DNA of 64,000 bases from Archivesica marissinica (GCA_014843695.1 CM026403.1:4402150-4466149); one strand, 5' to 3'. Counted from the stretch's first letter, positions 47,256 to 58,115 are shown. Numbers and translations are program-made. The notes: generated by a model from the sequence alone, not told the origin.

Positions 47256-49434
47256 ATTGGGATGCAATAGTCTGGTGCTAGTCTAGTTACCTGTATTGGG
47301 ATGCAATAGTCTGGTGCTAGTCTAGTTACCTGTATTGGGATGCAATAGTCCATAGCTAGTTACCTGTATTGTGTATTGGGATGTAATAGTCTGGTGCTAG
47401 TCTAGTTACCTGTATTGGGATGCAATAGTCCGGTGCTAGTCTAGTTACCTGTATTGGGATGCAATAGTCTGGTGCTAGTCTAGTTACCTGTATTGGGATG
47501 CAATAGTCTGGTGCTAGTTTAGTTACCTGTATTGGGATGAAATAGTCTGATGCTAGTCTAGTTACCTGTATTGGGATGCAATAGTCCGGTGCTAGTCTAG
47601 TTACCTGTATTGGGATGCAATAGTCTGGTGCTAGTCTAGTTACCTGTATTGGGATGCAATAGTCTGGTGCTAGTCTAGTTACCTGTATTGGGATGCAATA
47701 GTCTGGTGCTAGTCTAGTTACCTGTATTGGGATGCAATAGTCTGGTGCTAGTCTAGTTACCTGTATTGGGATGCAATAGTATGGTGCTAGTCTAGTTACC
47801 TGTATTGGGATGCAATAGTCTGGTGCTAGTCTAGTTACCTGTATTGGGATGCAATAGTCTGGTGCTAGTCTAGTTACCTGTATTGGGATGCAATAGTCTG
47901 GTGCTAGTCTAGTTACCTGTATTGGGATGCAATAGTCCGGTGCTAGTCTAGTTACCTGTATTGGGATGCAATAGTCTGGTGCTAGTCTAGTTACCTGTAT
48001 TGGGATGCAATAGTCTGGTGCTAGTCTAGTTACCTGTATTGGGATGCAATAGTCTGGTGCTAGTCTAGTTACCTGTATTGGGATGCAATAGTCTGGTGCT
48101 AGTCTAGTTACCTGTATTGGGATGCAATAGTCCGGTGCTAGTCTAGTTACCTGTATTGGGATGCAATAGTCCGGTGCTAGTCTAGTTACCTGTATTGGGA
48201 TGCAATAGTCTGATGCTAGTCTAGTTACCTGTATTGGGATGCAATAGTCTGGTGCTAGTCTAGTTACCTGTATTGGGATGCAATAGTCTGATGCTAGTCT
48301 AGTTACCTGTATTGGGATGCAATAGTCTGGTGCTAGTCTAGTTACCTGTATTGGGATGCAATAGTCTGGTGCTAGTCTAGTTACCTGTATTGGGATGCAA
48401 TAGTCCATAGCTAGTTACCTGTATTTGGATGCAACAGTCTGGTGCTAGTCTAGTTACCTGTATTGGGATGCAATAGTCCATAGCTAGTTACCTGTATTGT
48501 GTATTGGGATGTAATAGTCTGGTGCTAGTCTAGTTACCTGTATTGGGATGCAATAGTCCGGTGCTAGTCTAGTTACCTGTATTGGGATGCAATAGTCAAT
48601 AGTCTGGTGCTAGTCTAGTTACCTGTATTGGGATGCAATAGTCTGGTGCTAGTCTAGTTACCTGTATTGGGATGCAATAGTATGGTGCTAGTCTAGTTAC
48701 CTGTATTGGGATGCAATAGTCTGATGCTAGTCTAGTTACCTGTATTGGGATGCAATAGTCCGGTGCTAGTCTAGTTACCTGTATTGGGATGCAATAGTCT
48801 GGTGCTAGTCTAGTTACCTGTATTGGGATGCAATAGTCCGGTGCTAGTCTAGTTACCTGTATTGGGATGCAATAGTCTGGTGCTAGTCTAGTTACCTGTA
48901 TTGGGATGCAATAGTCTGATGCTAGTCTAGTTACCTGTATTGGGATGCAATAGTCTGGTGCTAGTCTAGTTACCTGTATTGGGATGCAATAGTCTGATGC
49001 TAGTCTAGTTACCTGTATTGGGATGCAATAGTCTGGTGCTAGTCTAGTTACCTGTATTGGGATGCAATAGTCTGATGCTAGTCTAGTTACCTGTATTGGG
49101 ATGCAATAGTCTGGTGCTAGTCTAGTTACCTGTATTGGGATGCAATAGTCTGATGCTAGTCTAGTTACCTGTATTGGGATGCAATAGTCTGGTGCTAGTC
49201 TAGTTACCTGTATTGGGATGCAATAGTCTGATGCTAGTCTAGTTACCTGTATTGGGATGCAATAGTCTGGTGCTAGTCTAGTTACCTGTATTGGGATGCA
49301 ATAGTCTGATGCTAGTCTAGTTACCTGTATTGGGATGCAATAGTCTGGTGCTAGTCTAGTTACCTGTATTGGGATGCAATAGTCTGATGCTAGTCTAGTT
49401 ACCTGTATTGGGATGCAATAGTCTGGTGCTAGTT
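47256..49434. repeat. 39 bp minisatellite, about 55 copies, dimeric at the right end
   Basis: The unit is TAGTCTAGTTACCTGTATTG plus GGATGCAATAGTCTGGTGC. From about 48890 to 49430 GTCTGGTGC and GTCTGATGC alternate, giving a 78 bp dimer repeated about seven times. The 350-codon minus frame at 47356-48408 is a 13-residue repeat and not a gene. Confidence 0.97.
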
Positions 49435-49485
49435 CGCTCGCTCACATGGTTCGCCGGAGGCGAGGGTAAATAGGCTCAATCATCA
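49435..49485 (+). mobile_element. 51 bp SINE tail inserted at the end of the array
   Basis: CGCTCGCTCACATGGTTCGC, CGGAGGCGAGGGTAAATAGG, CTCAATCATCA. The same tail, reversed, lies at 59984-60034. The flanks 49422-49434 and 49486-49498 are both TCTGGTGCTAGTT, and the insert ends in an ATC-type tail. Since the host is itself repetitive, the duplication is slightly less certain than at 46571-46664. Confidence 0.75.
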
Positions 49486-49498
49486 TCTGGTGCTAGTT

Positions 49499-49688
49499 AC
49501 CTGTGGTGTACTGCATGCCAGTCCTGGGTGAGGCCAACCTGGCTGAGTTCATCCTACAATTGTGGAATGTTTTCTCGCTGTGTTCTGTACTCGCAATCTG
49601 ACGCTCAGCCTGGATAGAAATATGTAACAAAAAATAAGATAAACCGTCATCAACATTTAAAATGGTTAAATCCCACAATGCAGCTTAG
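49499..49688. other. Right flank of the array, nothing recognised
   Basis: Unique sequence leading into the next short array. Confidence 0.3.
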
Positions 49689-49890
49689 GATAGGTGGTCT
49701 GGGGTATCTCCCCCATATACACCATTAGGATAGGTGGTCCGGGGTATCTCCCCCATATACACCATTAGGATAGGTGGTCCGGGTATCTCCCCCATATACA
49801 CCATTAGGATAGGTGGTCCAGGTATCTCCCCCATATACACCATTAGGTTAGGTGGTCCAGGTATCTCCCCCATAGACACCATTAGGTTAC
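49689..49890. repeat. 39-40 bp minisatellite, 5 copies
   Basis: The unit is ATAGGTGGTCCGGGGTATCT plus CCCCCATATACACCATTAGG. Later units have GGTCCAGG and CATAGACACC. Confidence 0.94.
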
Positions 49891-50514
49891 TCTCATGGGC
49901 GGGTCTAGGATTTGCCATGGGGAGAGGAGGTGAAAACGAATTTGTTATGAAGAGAGGGGGGGGGGGTAGCACAAAAACTTCTATGTTAATGAGGGGAAAT
50001 GTAAACCAAAAACCGAATTAGGGGTTTAACCTTACACCACCATGACCCGCCACTGCATCTGCTTACTGCTGCAACTAGGGGTGATTCATTACACAGCCAA
50101 TTGAACTTTGAAACAGACAGTGGGACTGCCCCCCCCCCCATCATATAAATAATATATAATACAAAGCGACCGTCCGTCTTCGTCCATAACGTACATATGA
50201 CATACTGGTGATATTGGTGCAAGGCTGTTTATAAAATACATTTGTTACAAAATTAATACAATTTAAAATCAATTAAAAACTCACCTGGCGTTTGACATAC
50301 CATCAACAAAAATACACGCTCATTTGTGACTCATCGCTTTTGACACATATAATTGATCCAACGCGATGTTTGATTGGTTGGCGACATTATTAGCAGATTA
50401 TTGATTGGGTGATATTCACAGCAGCATCCCTTGTGAAGTCGTGTGCGATTAACATATTCCAGACGCAGAATAACATAATTAATCTCCTACCACCGACAGA
50501 GCCTGAGGGGTAAT
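49891..50514. other. No feature recognised apart from short G and C runs
   Basis: G runs at 49957-49970 and a C run at 50129-50140. No exon or transposon ends seen. Confidence 0.3.
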
Positions 50515-50830
50515 TGCGCGAGAGTTGGTGGATATCGACAGATCTGTGTGTCTGGGATAGCGGGTGGATGCGGTCATGTGAGTTTGGGAGAGCGGGTGGA
50601 TGAGGATAGGTGAGTCCGGGAGATCGGGCGAATGAGGACCGGTGAGTACGCCTGAGGGCGGATGGATGCGGGCAGGTGAGTGCAGGACAGTGGGTGTATG
50701 CCGACTTGTGAGAGCAGTAGGTAGGGCGGGTGGATCCGCACATATGAAAGTGGGAGGACATGTGTGGTCAGTTGATGGTGGGTGGATGCGGACCGGTCGG
50801 GGAGTGCGGGTGGATGCGATATCACTCGCT
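50515..50830. repeat. Degenerate GC-rich minisatellite (GCGGGTGGATGCGG core)
   Basis: Irregular repeats of about 35-40 bp around the core GCGGGTGGATGCGG with GTGAGTNNGGGAGA spacers. It is GC-rich and older than the other arrays. Pro/His/Ser-rich open frames on the minus strand are by-products. Confidence 0.8.
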
Positions 50831-50929
50831 ATATATGCCATAGCCTCCACCCCTAAGATCACGTGACCCAGTAACGCATCAAATGGCGCCGTCAATACAA
50901 GTAATACCCATGCATGTAAACGTAGACGA

Positions 50930-50942
50930 AAACACACACGCA

Positions 50943-51002
<60 letters not shown>
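50930..51002. repeat. CACG then CA microsatellite
   Basis: ACGCACGCACGC passes into a pure CA run up to 51002, right at the edge of MITE-5. Confidence 0.97.
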
Positions 51003-51005
<3 letters not shown>

Positions 51006-51486
51006 CCTGGGAACAGGCGTCGATATATGTTGCCTGGTCAGTCAAATAAATATATTTTAACACCGATACTATTAATTGGGCCGTATTGAGTTTCTGAACA
51101 GCCTGGGGAAACTGGCTGGGTTTCCCGTGGAAACTGGCTGGGTTTCCCGTGAAATTATTAATCATATTAATAGGCCTATTAGCACGTGACTTAAGTAATG
51201 ACGTACTTGAATCGAAAGCGAGGCACTGCAATGCTGATAAACTTTATAATTGGCCGCCATTGTTTATGGGCCAACGGAACGATAAATAGTTTTTAAAAGT
51301 ACAATGTGCGTCTGATTTGACATATTTACTCAATATTTAAGTCGTCCTTAGTTCAATTACGCCGAATCGATCCATTACCATCTAAATGTAATATTTAAAA
51401 TCCGCCATCTCGTCGATATAACACAGAAACGGGACATTTGGCTAGAAGTTAAAAAGTGAAAAATCGACAGACTGGAACCCAGGCTA
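51003..51486. mobile_element. MITE-5, 484 bp copy, TA-flanked
   Basis: Ends TAGCCTGGGAACAGGC on the left and GACTGGAACCCAGGCTA on the right are imperfect inverted repeats bounded by TA, as in Tc1/mariner-like transposition. The outer approximately 95 and 55 bp are the same as the short copy at 60422-60574, in opposite orientation. The inside is non-coding and includes a small duplication of GAAACTGGCTGGGTTTCCCG near 51110-51155. Microsatellites sit directly on both sides. Confidence 0.85.
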
Positions 51487-51489
51487 ACA

Positions 51490-51572
51490 CACAAACAAAT
51501 ACACGCACGTACGTACGTACGCACGCACGTACGTACGCACGCACGCACGCACGGCACGCACGCACACACATT
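51490..51572. repeat. ACGC/ACGT microsatellite
   Basis: Runs of ACGTACGT and GCACGCAC following the right end of MITE-5. Confidence 0.95.
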
Positions 51573-51680
51573 GTTATTAAATCAAAGATGCGTAAGTGTA
51601 AACTGATTTATTAATATCAATACATGTAAAACTTATAAGTGTGATAAGACAGTATGCCACTCAGACCCTCCCCGACAGTG

Positions 51681-51908
51681 GTCGAGTGGTTAAGGTCGCT
51701 GACTTGTATACCACTGTAACCTATCATCACTGATGGTCACGGGTTCATTTATATGAACAAGTTGGCAGTTTCTTACGGAGGTTGGTGCACCCAAGTACTG
51801 GTTAACCGCTGGAGCCCAGGAAAGGTGGTGTTAAGTAAACTGCCCGCCGGCGATATAGCCCGAAATGGTGCTGATGCAGGCGTAAAACCCGAAATATAAC
51901 ATAACAGA
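51681..51908 (+). mobile_element. SINE-A, full length, alternate tail, 16 bp target-site duplication
   Basis: Head GTCGAGTGGTTAAGGTCGCT (A box) and GACTTGTATACCACTG, then GGTCACGGGTTCAT (B box, slightly damaged). Body GGAGGTTGGTGCACCCAAGT. The tail is GCCGGCGATATAGCCCGAAA with GCGTAAAACCCGAAATATAA, not the tail used by the copy at 1011-1254. Flanks 51665-51680 and 51909-51924 are the identical 16 bp ACCCTCCCCGACAGTG. The first bases of the head may be shared with the duplication. Confidence 0.93.
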
Positions 51909-52019
51909 ACCCTCCCCGACAGTGTGGGTGTGAAAAGGGGGTATTTACGTACATTGTAGAAGTGTAAGCCTTTTCTACGCTTTATTTACTGAAGCTGTGA
52001 TACGGTCATTCCATTTACA

Positions 52020-52712
52020 GCATTCGGGCAGAAACTACCAAGGAGTTTGTAACTGTTTGCCGAGTGCAACAGAACATGGCCAAAGAAAATGTTAGGATGT
52101 CTTTGTTGAACAATTTTACGCGAGAACGGAATAGTTTCTGTTTTAGCGGTTGACTAAAACTAACCAGGAATTAGACCAATTACGGACACTGTAAGATCAA
52201 AGTTTAAACTAGGTTGCAGCAGCCAATGTATGACAACAATATAAATACTAGCGTCATCAACAAATAGTGTCGTAGATGTCGGAAACAATCGTTAATATTT
52301 ATATATAAAAAACAGCAAGGGGTCCATAATGGAACGCTGAGGCACACCGGCATTGGTAGAACACAAGTCAGGATATGTATTAGCGGAGACATAACATTGC
52401 TTACGAATAGAGAGGTAAGAACTGAACTATTGCAAAAATCTCCCACAAATACCAAATGAAGAGAGTTTAAACAAGAGACCTCTGTGCCAGACACGATTAA
52501 ATGATTTTGAGATGTCATAAACTACCCCCCCCCCCCCCTCCGGCACTACCCTGCCGTAATCAGTAGCCTTGCAATGGTCGTTGTATATCAACACAAGTTT
52601 GTTTGTCGAATCTCCTCGGATAAACCCAGATTAGTAGCTAGTAAGTAGGTTGTTTTCGACAATATCATTATAAAAGTAATTGTGTATGCAACGTTCCACC
52701 AATTCAAAAACA
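52020..52712 (-). pseudogene. Decayed LINE reverse transcriptase (CR1/L2-like), no open frame
   Basis: Reading the minus strand across frames gives the usual RT order: FELVERCIHNYFYN, SGFIRGDSTNK, then DISKSFNRVWHRGLLFKL (motif A region), AGVPQRSIMDPLLFFIY (motif B region), FVDDASIYIV (motif C with the catalytic DD), and TETIPFSRK further on. Several stops and frame changes and a C/G run at 52525-52541 break it. The DISKAFDRVWH / GVPQGSILGPLLF style is that of CR1/L2/Jockey-type non-LTR elements. Both the endonuclease and the 3' end are missing. Long inactive. Confidence 0.8.
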
Positions 52713-53219
52713 AATTAAGAGATAAGATGTTTCTGCTGCGGTAGGAATGCTAAGATGTGATGTATGTATACTTTATAATAGATTGTGAACAAAAATAAGA
52801 GTACACCTTTAAAAAGCACTATTATAATTATCATGTTCAAGTATGAATATTGACAATTTTCGAAAAATATGGCGGCCATCTTGGATTTATGCAAAACTGC
52901 GTGGAAGGATTCATCAGGACTCTTAGTGTGTTGTGTGAGATACTTCATTAAAATGTAGTGCTTTTTTCCTAATTGACTCTTACAGACTCACATATTTACT
53001 GGAGTATTAATATGCTAGCTTCATTGAGGCAAAATAATAGTAAAACTTAATATTACCAAACGCGTATGTCAAACAAATACTAAGTGTTCAATATATTCAT
53101 TATATAATTGCATGCGTATAACCTATACTGCGAATATTTTAACGGATTGCTCCCCCTTTGATCATCAAATTTGCATGCAGAAGAAATTTATATATTATTT
53201 CAACCATAAACAGTTTTAA
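52713..53219. other. No feature recognised
   Basis: AT-rich. AAATATGGCGGCCATCTTGG near 52864 resembles AAATGGCGGCCATCTTGAA near 53580, but the surrounding sequence is not shared. Confidence 0.3.
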
Positions 53220-53229
53220 TGGTTGTGTT

Positions 53230-53466
53230 GTTTTTTTTAAAAACTTTATTTATTTTATAACAATTGCGAAGCAAGTTTTAACAACTTATATTAATCACTC
53301 TCGTTGGCGCGGATGAAAGTGTAAATGTACCCGGAGTACCCGGAGAAAACCCACCTGTCTGATCTGGCGACCACCGTACCATCTCACATACTTCCCGGTC
53401 CTAGGATCGAAACCGGGTTGCATTGGTGAGAAGCAAGCGCGCTAACCACTGCGCTAATCGGACAGC
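53230..53466 (-). mobile_element. SINE-D, full length, 10 bp target-site duplication
   Basis: On the minus strand the head is TCCGATTAGCGCAGTGGTTA (A box) with CCCGGTTTCGATCCTAGG (B box). The central motif is GGTGGGTTTTCTCCGGGTAC, followed by ATCCGCGCCAACGAGAGTG. The tail AACTTGCTTCGCAATTG with AAATAAATAAAG is closely related to the SINE-C tail. TGGTTGTGTT flanks both sides (53220-53229 and 53467-53476). Confidence 0.9.
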
Positions 53467-53476
53467 TGGTTGTGTT

Positions 53477-54429
53477 TATGTGAGGTGAAACAATAATCAG
53501 CTGTCTTGCTTGTGTTATGCTTGCACTGTGTATTGTGTAAAACAGTCAAACATAACATGTCGTTTTGGTAGTATCTTTCAAAATGGCGGCCATCTTGAAT
53601 CATGGCCATTTTGAAAGTGTATGCATTGGTATTGAGGAGTTGTACTTTAAAACAGGCAGGCAAAGCATACATACTGATTTATTTAGATGCATTCCTGTTC
53701 GTTCAGTGGTTGGTAATTTATTGCCTGATGAAAGAATGAGTGTGCTCCCTGTACATTGTCCAACAGGCTGCAACGCGTGTTAATCGGGAAGAAAAGGTAT
53801 TTTATGTAATGTCAAACCATGCTGAGCAACTTTCTGATCTCTCAGATCTTGGTAAAACACCATGTCACCTCAAGCAAAATATTCAGCTGTTGTCTTTGTT
53901 GTGTTGCTATATGCTTCTAACCACTGCTCGTCTTTGAATACCTTGCGGAAAAAATAGTGTACTCGAACATTAATAATGTTATTCACTGTTAAAACTCTCC
54001 CGTCGAAGATTTTTGTTGTTGCTGACAGAACCCGTGTCCTAGTATGGAAATGTGACCTGCTATGGCCAATGTCTGTGGCAATTGTTTGCAAAGTATACAT
54101 GCACGCAGCTTAAAGTTGTGTTTTATTTGAAAAACAATATAAAGACTCGTGATAGGCGTTATATTTGGATAGATTTGTACAAAATTGTTTCAGATAGGGC
54201 CATTTTACTGATCGATGCGAAATCTGACATCCCACAGAGTAGAATCCCTGTACTTAAATATATATACTAGTACCCCCAAACGTGCCGAATCCCTGTGTAC
54301 AGATATACAAAACATGCAATCCTTGGACTAGAACAAAGTCTGTTTATATATGACTTAGCATCCGGATCTAATTACTGCCAATTTCTCTTTTTAACAGGCT
54401 AACAATTTTTCAACAAACGTGTGTGTTTC
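53477..54429. other. No feature recognised
   Basis: Unique stretch upstream of the LINE. Short open frames at 53565-53937 and 54052-54270 have no recognisable domain and overlap each other on both strands. Confidence 0.3.
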
Positions 54430-54473
54430 ACGTTTATTTATCGTCGCTACCGGTTACCCATTTGATCGACGCC
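54430..54473 (-). mobile_element. SINE tail fragment fused to the 5' end of the LINE
   Basis: Reversed: GGCGTCGATCAAATGGGTAA, CCGGTAGCGACGATAAATAA, ACG. This is the tail shared by SINE-A (1011-1254) and SINE-E. It ends where the truncated LINE sequence starts. Confidence 0.8.
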
Positions 54474-54475
54474 TC

Positions 54476-55246
54476 GTAATCTTTGGTAATCTACTTGTTG
54501 ATCTAATGATCAGAAATCAGTTGATCGCTTTAGACGGCTTAGATTTATGCACCGGTGCGCTTTACAGTAATGTACCGTATAACAGTACTCGAGAAACTCT
54601 CGTGGATCACATTTTAATATTTGAAAATGATGTAAACTATATTCAATCGTGTTCGATTCTAGACGATAATTGTCTAAATGTCTCAAATCATCGCCCGATT
54701 CTTTGTACGTTGACAATGCCACTGAGTGAAAGCATACAAGGTTTAAGTACTAATAGCATAATAAATTGGAAAAATGTTAAACCTTATTGCGTTGAAAAAT
54801 TCGCTCTACAATTAAATAATGACGATAGGTTAAAAGTGGGGCTATATATGGATATTTCCTTGACAAGCGATATCGATGAACTCTACTATATAATTGTAAA
54901 TGCTATACAGTCGGCGTCGGATCAATGCATTCCGAAATCTAAATTTAAACCGTACATCAAACCATATTGGAACAACGAACTGACTCATCTTCATAAAAAA
55001 ATGCAAACTAAAAGAATTAAGTGGTTATCTGAAAATCGTCCAAGAAATTCAGAATCATTAAGTTATACGGAATACAAACGATGTAAAGCATTATTTAGAA
55101 ACTGTCATCGAAATATAGTACAACAATTCATTGAGGGGCTAGAAAAAGAAATCGATACAGCCGCCGAAATAGACAGTAATGAATTTTGGCGCTTAGTTAA
55201 TAAAGGGAGAAAACAGCGTAATAAATCCGCAGTTTTCGAAAATGAA
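54476..55246 (+). pseudogene. LINE ORF2 part 1: endonuclease C-terminus and linker
   Basis: Encodes the last part of an APE endonuclease: an LIALDGLDLCTGAL stretch, VDHILIF at about 54600, and SNHRPIL at about 54680. In this family the last motif is normally SDH; here Asp is replaced by Asn beside the catalytic His. The linker includes KPYWNNELTHLHKKM and SNEFWRLVNKGRKQ, typical of the region before the RT fingers. The frame is lost near 55247 by a one-base change, and reading continues in the next frame. No start codon of its own. Confidence 0.82.
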
Positions 55247-56066
55247 TTTTGGCGGGAAAACGTACAACAATCCCGATGATATAAACCGTTGTTGGCGTGA
55301 TTATTTTGCAGATCTTTACACGCCAACGTGTAACGTCGAATTTGATGACGACTATTTGATAGGTCGCTCGGTTGACTTACAAACTATTAATTCGGATTCG
55401 TGTATACATAATTTTAATATTGTCCATATCGATGAATCAATCGTTCGAAAACAGCTACGCCATTGTAAAAATGGAAAAGCGTGCGGATATGATCGCGTTA
55501 ATTATGAACATGTTAAACATGGGGGAGATTTACTTATAAGTGTAATCACCAAACTTTTCCAGAAAATGTCCGAATTTTGCTATATACCGATTAATCTAAA
55601 AAAAGGTGTCATATCAACACTTTATAAAGGCGGTAAAAAGCGAAAGAATGATCCAAACAGTTATCGGGCATTATCTTTATGTTCAAATATTTTAAAGTTA
55701 TACGAAAAGGTCATATCGAATGCTATTGAAAGTAACAACAGTTTTCAAGTAAATGCCTTACAAGGTGGTTTCCAGAAAAAGATTAGTTGTACTATGACAT
55801 CATTTGTATTGCGTGAAAGCATTCATTTTGCAAAAGAAAATAACTCCAAATTATATTCATGTTTTTTGGACGTCCGTCAAGCATTTGACAGAGTTACCCA
55901 TGCTCTGCTTATGCTTAAACTTCACAAAATAGTAAATTATCAAATGTATAAAATAATATCCAACATGCTCAACAATGTACAGAGTTGTGTTAGGACTCGA
56001 GGAATTACATCCGAATGGTTCAATGTTGAGCAAGGAACACGACAAGGTCAATGTATCAGCCCATGG
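55247..56066 (+). pseudogene. LINE ORF2 part 2: reverse transcriptase fingers and palm
   Basis: Continues in a second frame: INRCWRDYFADLY, then KNGKACGYDRVNYEH (RT motif 1-like), LKKGVISTLYKGG, NSYRALSLCSNILKLYEKV (motif 2), and the palm motif A FLDVRQAFDRV at 55863-55895 with the first catalytic Asp. Motif B is EQGTRQGQCISPWL at about 56030-56066. A second one-base change at about 56068 (in CTTTTATTT) moves reading to the third frame. Confidence 0.88.
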
Positions 56067-57453
56067 CTTTTATTTAATTTTCGTCAATGATCTGATGAAC
56101 GAAATTGCTTCGTCGAAATACTGTTTGAATATACATGATACTTGTTACGGATGTCCAACTCATGCTGACGACATGGTGCTACTATCTTGCTCCAAATCTG
56201 GTCTAGAAAAATTAATTGATATATGCTATACAAATTCTACAAAAGAACGGTACATGTATAATGCTGGTAAATGTAGCGTAATTGTATTCAACGAGACAGA
56301 AGGTGATTTTAAAAATAGTTCTAGAAATTGGAAGTTAGGTAGTACATCAGTGGAGGAATCTGAATCTTATGTTCATTTAGGGGTAAATTGTAATAAGTAC
56401 TTGAATCTTGATGATAATATTAAGCAAGCCTGTTCAAAAATACGCAAACCATTCTTTAACATGGCCGACTTCGGTGTGCACAGAAATGGTTTACACCCGC
56501 TATCAATAAAACACCTATATCAATCAATTGTTCTATCAAAGGCATTGTTCGGGTGTGAACTATGGTGTAACATGTCTGAAGCTCAATTACAGTCCCTTGA
56601 AAGAGTGCATCGCCAATGTATTAAATTCATGCAATCAATGCCACGATGTACACGGACGGATATTGCGTTAGGTTGTATTGGTGCTCTCTCGCTTGAACAA
56701 GAGATCGATAAGCGGAAGCTCTTATTTTTCGGTCAATTATGTAATATGGATGTTAAAAAGAGTGCTAAAGTCTTATTTTTCACTCGACTTATGCAATTCA
56801 AAATTAAACCTAGTAAAACATTGGGATATATACAAGACCTATATCGTATTTTGGGGAAATATGGTCTAGGAAGTTATTTTTACAATTTTATAAACACTGC
56901 TATATTTCCAAGTGTTGTTACCTGGAAAACTATAGTCAACAAGTATGTATACAATTATGCAAACCTTCAATACAGGACACATTTAATTAGTGATGATACA
57001 TTACAAAGCTTTTTAAGTATACACGGTGAGCTGATCCCATGTAGTCTATGGCGTTTTAGCCAACTATATCGTAATTATTTACCATATTGTAGGACAGTTA
57101 TTTTGATGGCTAGTAAACTGTTTAGCAGACCATATGCAATGATATGTCCAAACTGTAAACTCGTAACGGACTCCATAGCAATCCATCTGGTATTGTTTTG
57201 TCGAGTAAACGACGCTACCAGACAAAATATGTGGAATAGTTTTCATAACTCTCTGGGACATGATACCTATACTAGCCTCACTAATATGTATTATAGAGAT
57301 CAAATTATTGAAATGTTATCCGGATTTTCAACTTTAATTATGAGTGAGTCACAGAGAGTGCAATGTTTCAAATTAATGTTAAGATATATGCATCATTTAG
57401 CAAAATGCTTGGAACTATTTATTAATGTAATATACCCTTACAAACTGGGTTGA
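56067..57453 (+). pseudogene. LINE ORF2 part 3: RT motif C, thumb and C-terminal zinc motif
   Basis: Begins with the residues after motif B (LIFVNDLMNEI), then HADDMVLLS at about 56160-56185 with the two catalytic Asp of motif C. The thumb region includes YNAGKCSVIVF and SESYVHLGVNC, followed by LYQSIVLSKALFGCELW. Near the end CPNC ... H ... C at 57148-57201 has the spacing C-X2-C-X9-H-X4-C, the zinc knuckle usual at the C-terminus of several LINE clades. It closes with a TGA at 57451-57453. No stop inside. Confidence 0.88.
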
Positions 57454-57744
57454 AAACAGTTAAAATTGTCCAATTCTGATTCCCTAATGCTTTCGTTTTC
57501 GTTTAGGGTTGCTACTTTGGACATGCTTTGGAATTAATTCGAGTCGGTCTTAGAAATAACAACGACTTTTCTGTAGTTGAAAAGACGAACCTTTTCCTAA
57601 GTAACGTACACATACTTCACGAAAGTATTCATGAATATAATGAATATACTGAATGTAATGAATACAAGATCTCAGATCTACAAAGATATGTATACATAGC
57701 TAATAAAATGGTTAATATAGTTCATATATTAATGTCAATGACAT

Positions 57745-57960
57745 ATCCAGTAGTCTGTATATCTGTGTATATGCATGTATATGCATGGGTGTATGTATGT
57801 ATATGTGTGTATATGTATATATGTATACATGTATATGTATATAAATATATGTATATATGTATATGTGTATATGCATGTAGGTAGGTATGTATGTATTGTG
57901 TATCTGTGTGTATGTGTGTGTTATGTGTGTAGATGTAGAAATATACACACATAATATATT
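57745..57960. repeat. TATG/TGTA microsatellite inside the LINE 3' UTR
   Basis: Imperfect purine-pyrimidine repeats (TGTATATGTATATATGTATA and similar). Long open frames on both strands here (57528-57969) come from it. Confidence 0.93.
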
Positions 57961-58115
57961 ATAGTGCATATATGTGTAAAAGTTCTATGTTCCATTTCAT
58001 CTGTTCATTTTGTTATCAATTGTCTGTGTTTATTATGTAAATGTATCTCATCATATGGTGGAATAAAAGATATCTATCTATCTATTTCGATATTTAGATG
58101 ATAGTGCCATAATGC

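Larger units (their letters stand above)
54476..58087 (+). mobile_element. APE-type non-LTR retrotransposon (LINE), 5'-truncated, nearly intact
   Basis: The order is the end of an APE endonuclease, a linker, reverse transcriptase, and a C-terminal zinc-knuckle region (54476-57453). A 3' UTR with an internal microsatellite follows, and the 3' end GGAATAAAAGATATCTATCT (AATAAA signal and ATCT tail) closes at about 58087. The 5' end is truncated inside the endonuclease, as is usual for target-primed reverse transcription. Two single-base frameshifts (about 55247 and 56068) are the only visible damage over about 3 kb, so the insertion is fairly recent. Clade assignment (I/Nimb-like or CR1-like) needs a tree. 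Confidence 0.88.

Noticed and set aside
47356..48408. 350-codon frame of 13-residue repeats on the minus strand
   Set aside because: Translation of the 39 bp minisatellite. Interrupted wherever unit length changes.
50479..51231. 250-codon minus frame with Pro/His/Thr-rich and Cys/Val-rich parts
   Set aside because: It crosses the degenerate GC-rich repeat, a CA microsatellite and MITE-5, and overlaps other open frames on both strands.
57528..57969. Open frames on both strands downstream of the LINE
   Set aside because: They lie in the LINE 3' UTR and depend on the TATG/TGTA microsatellite.
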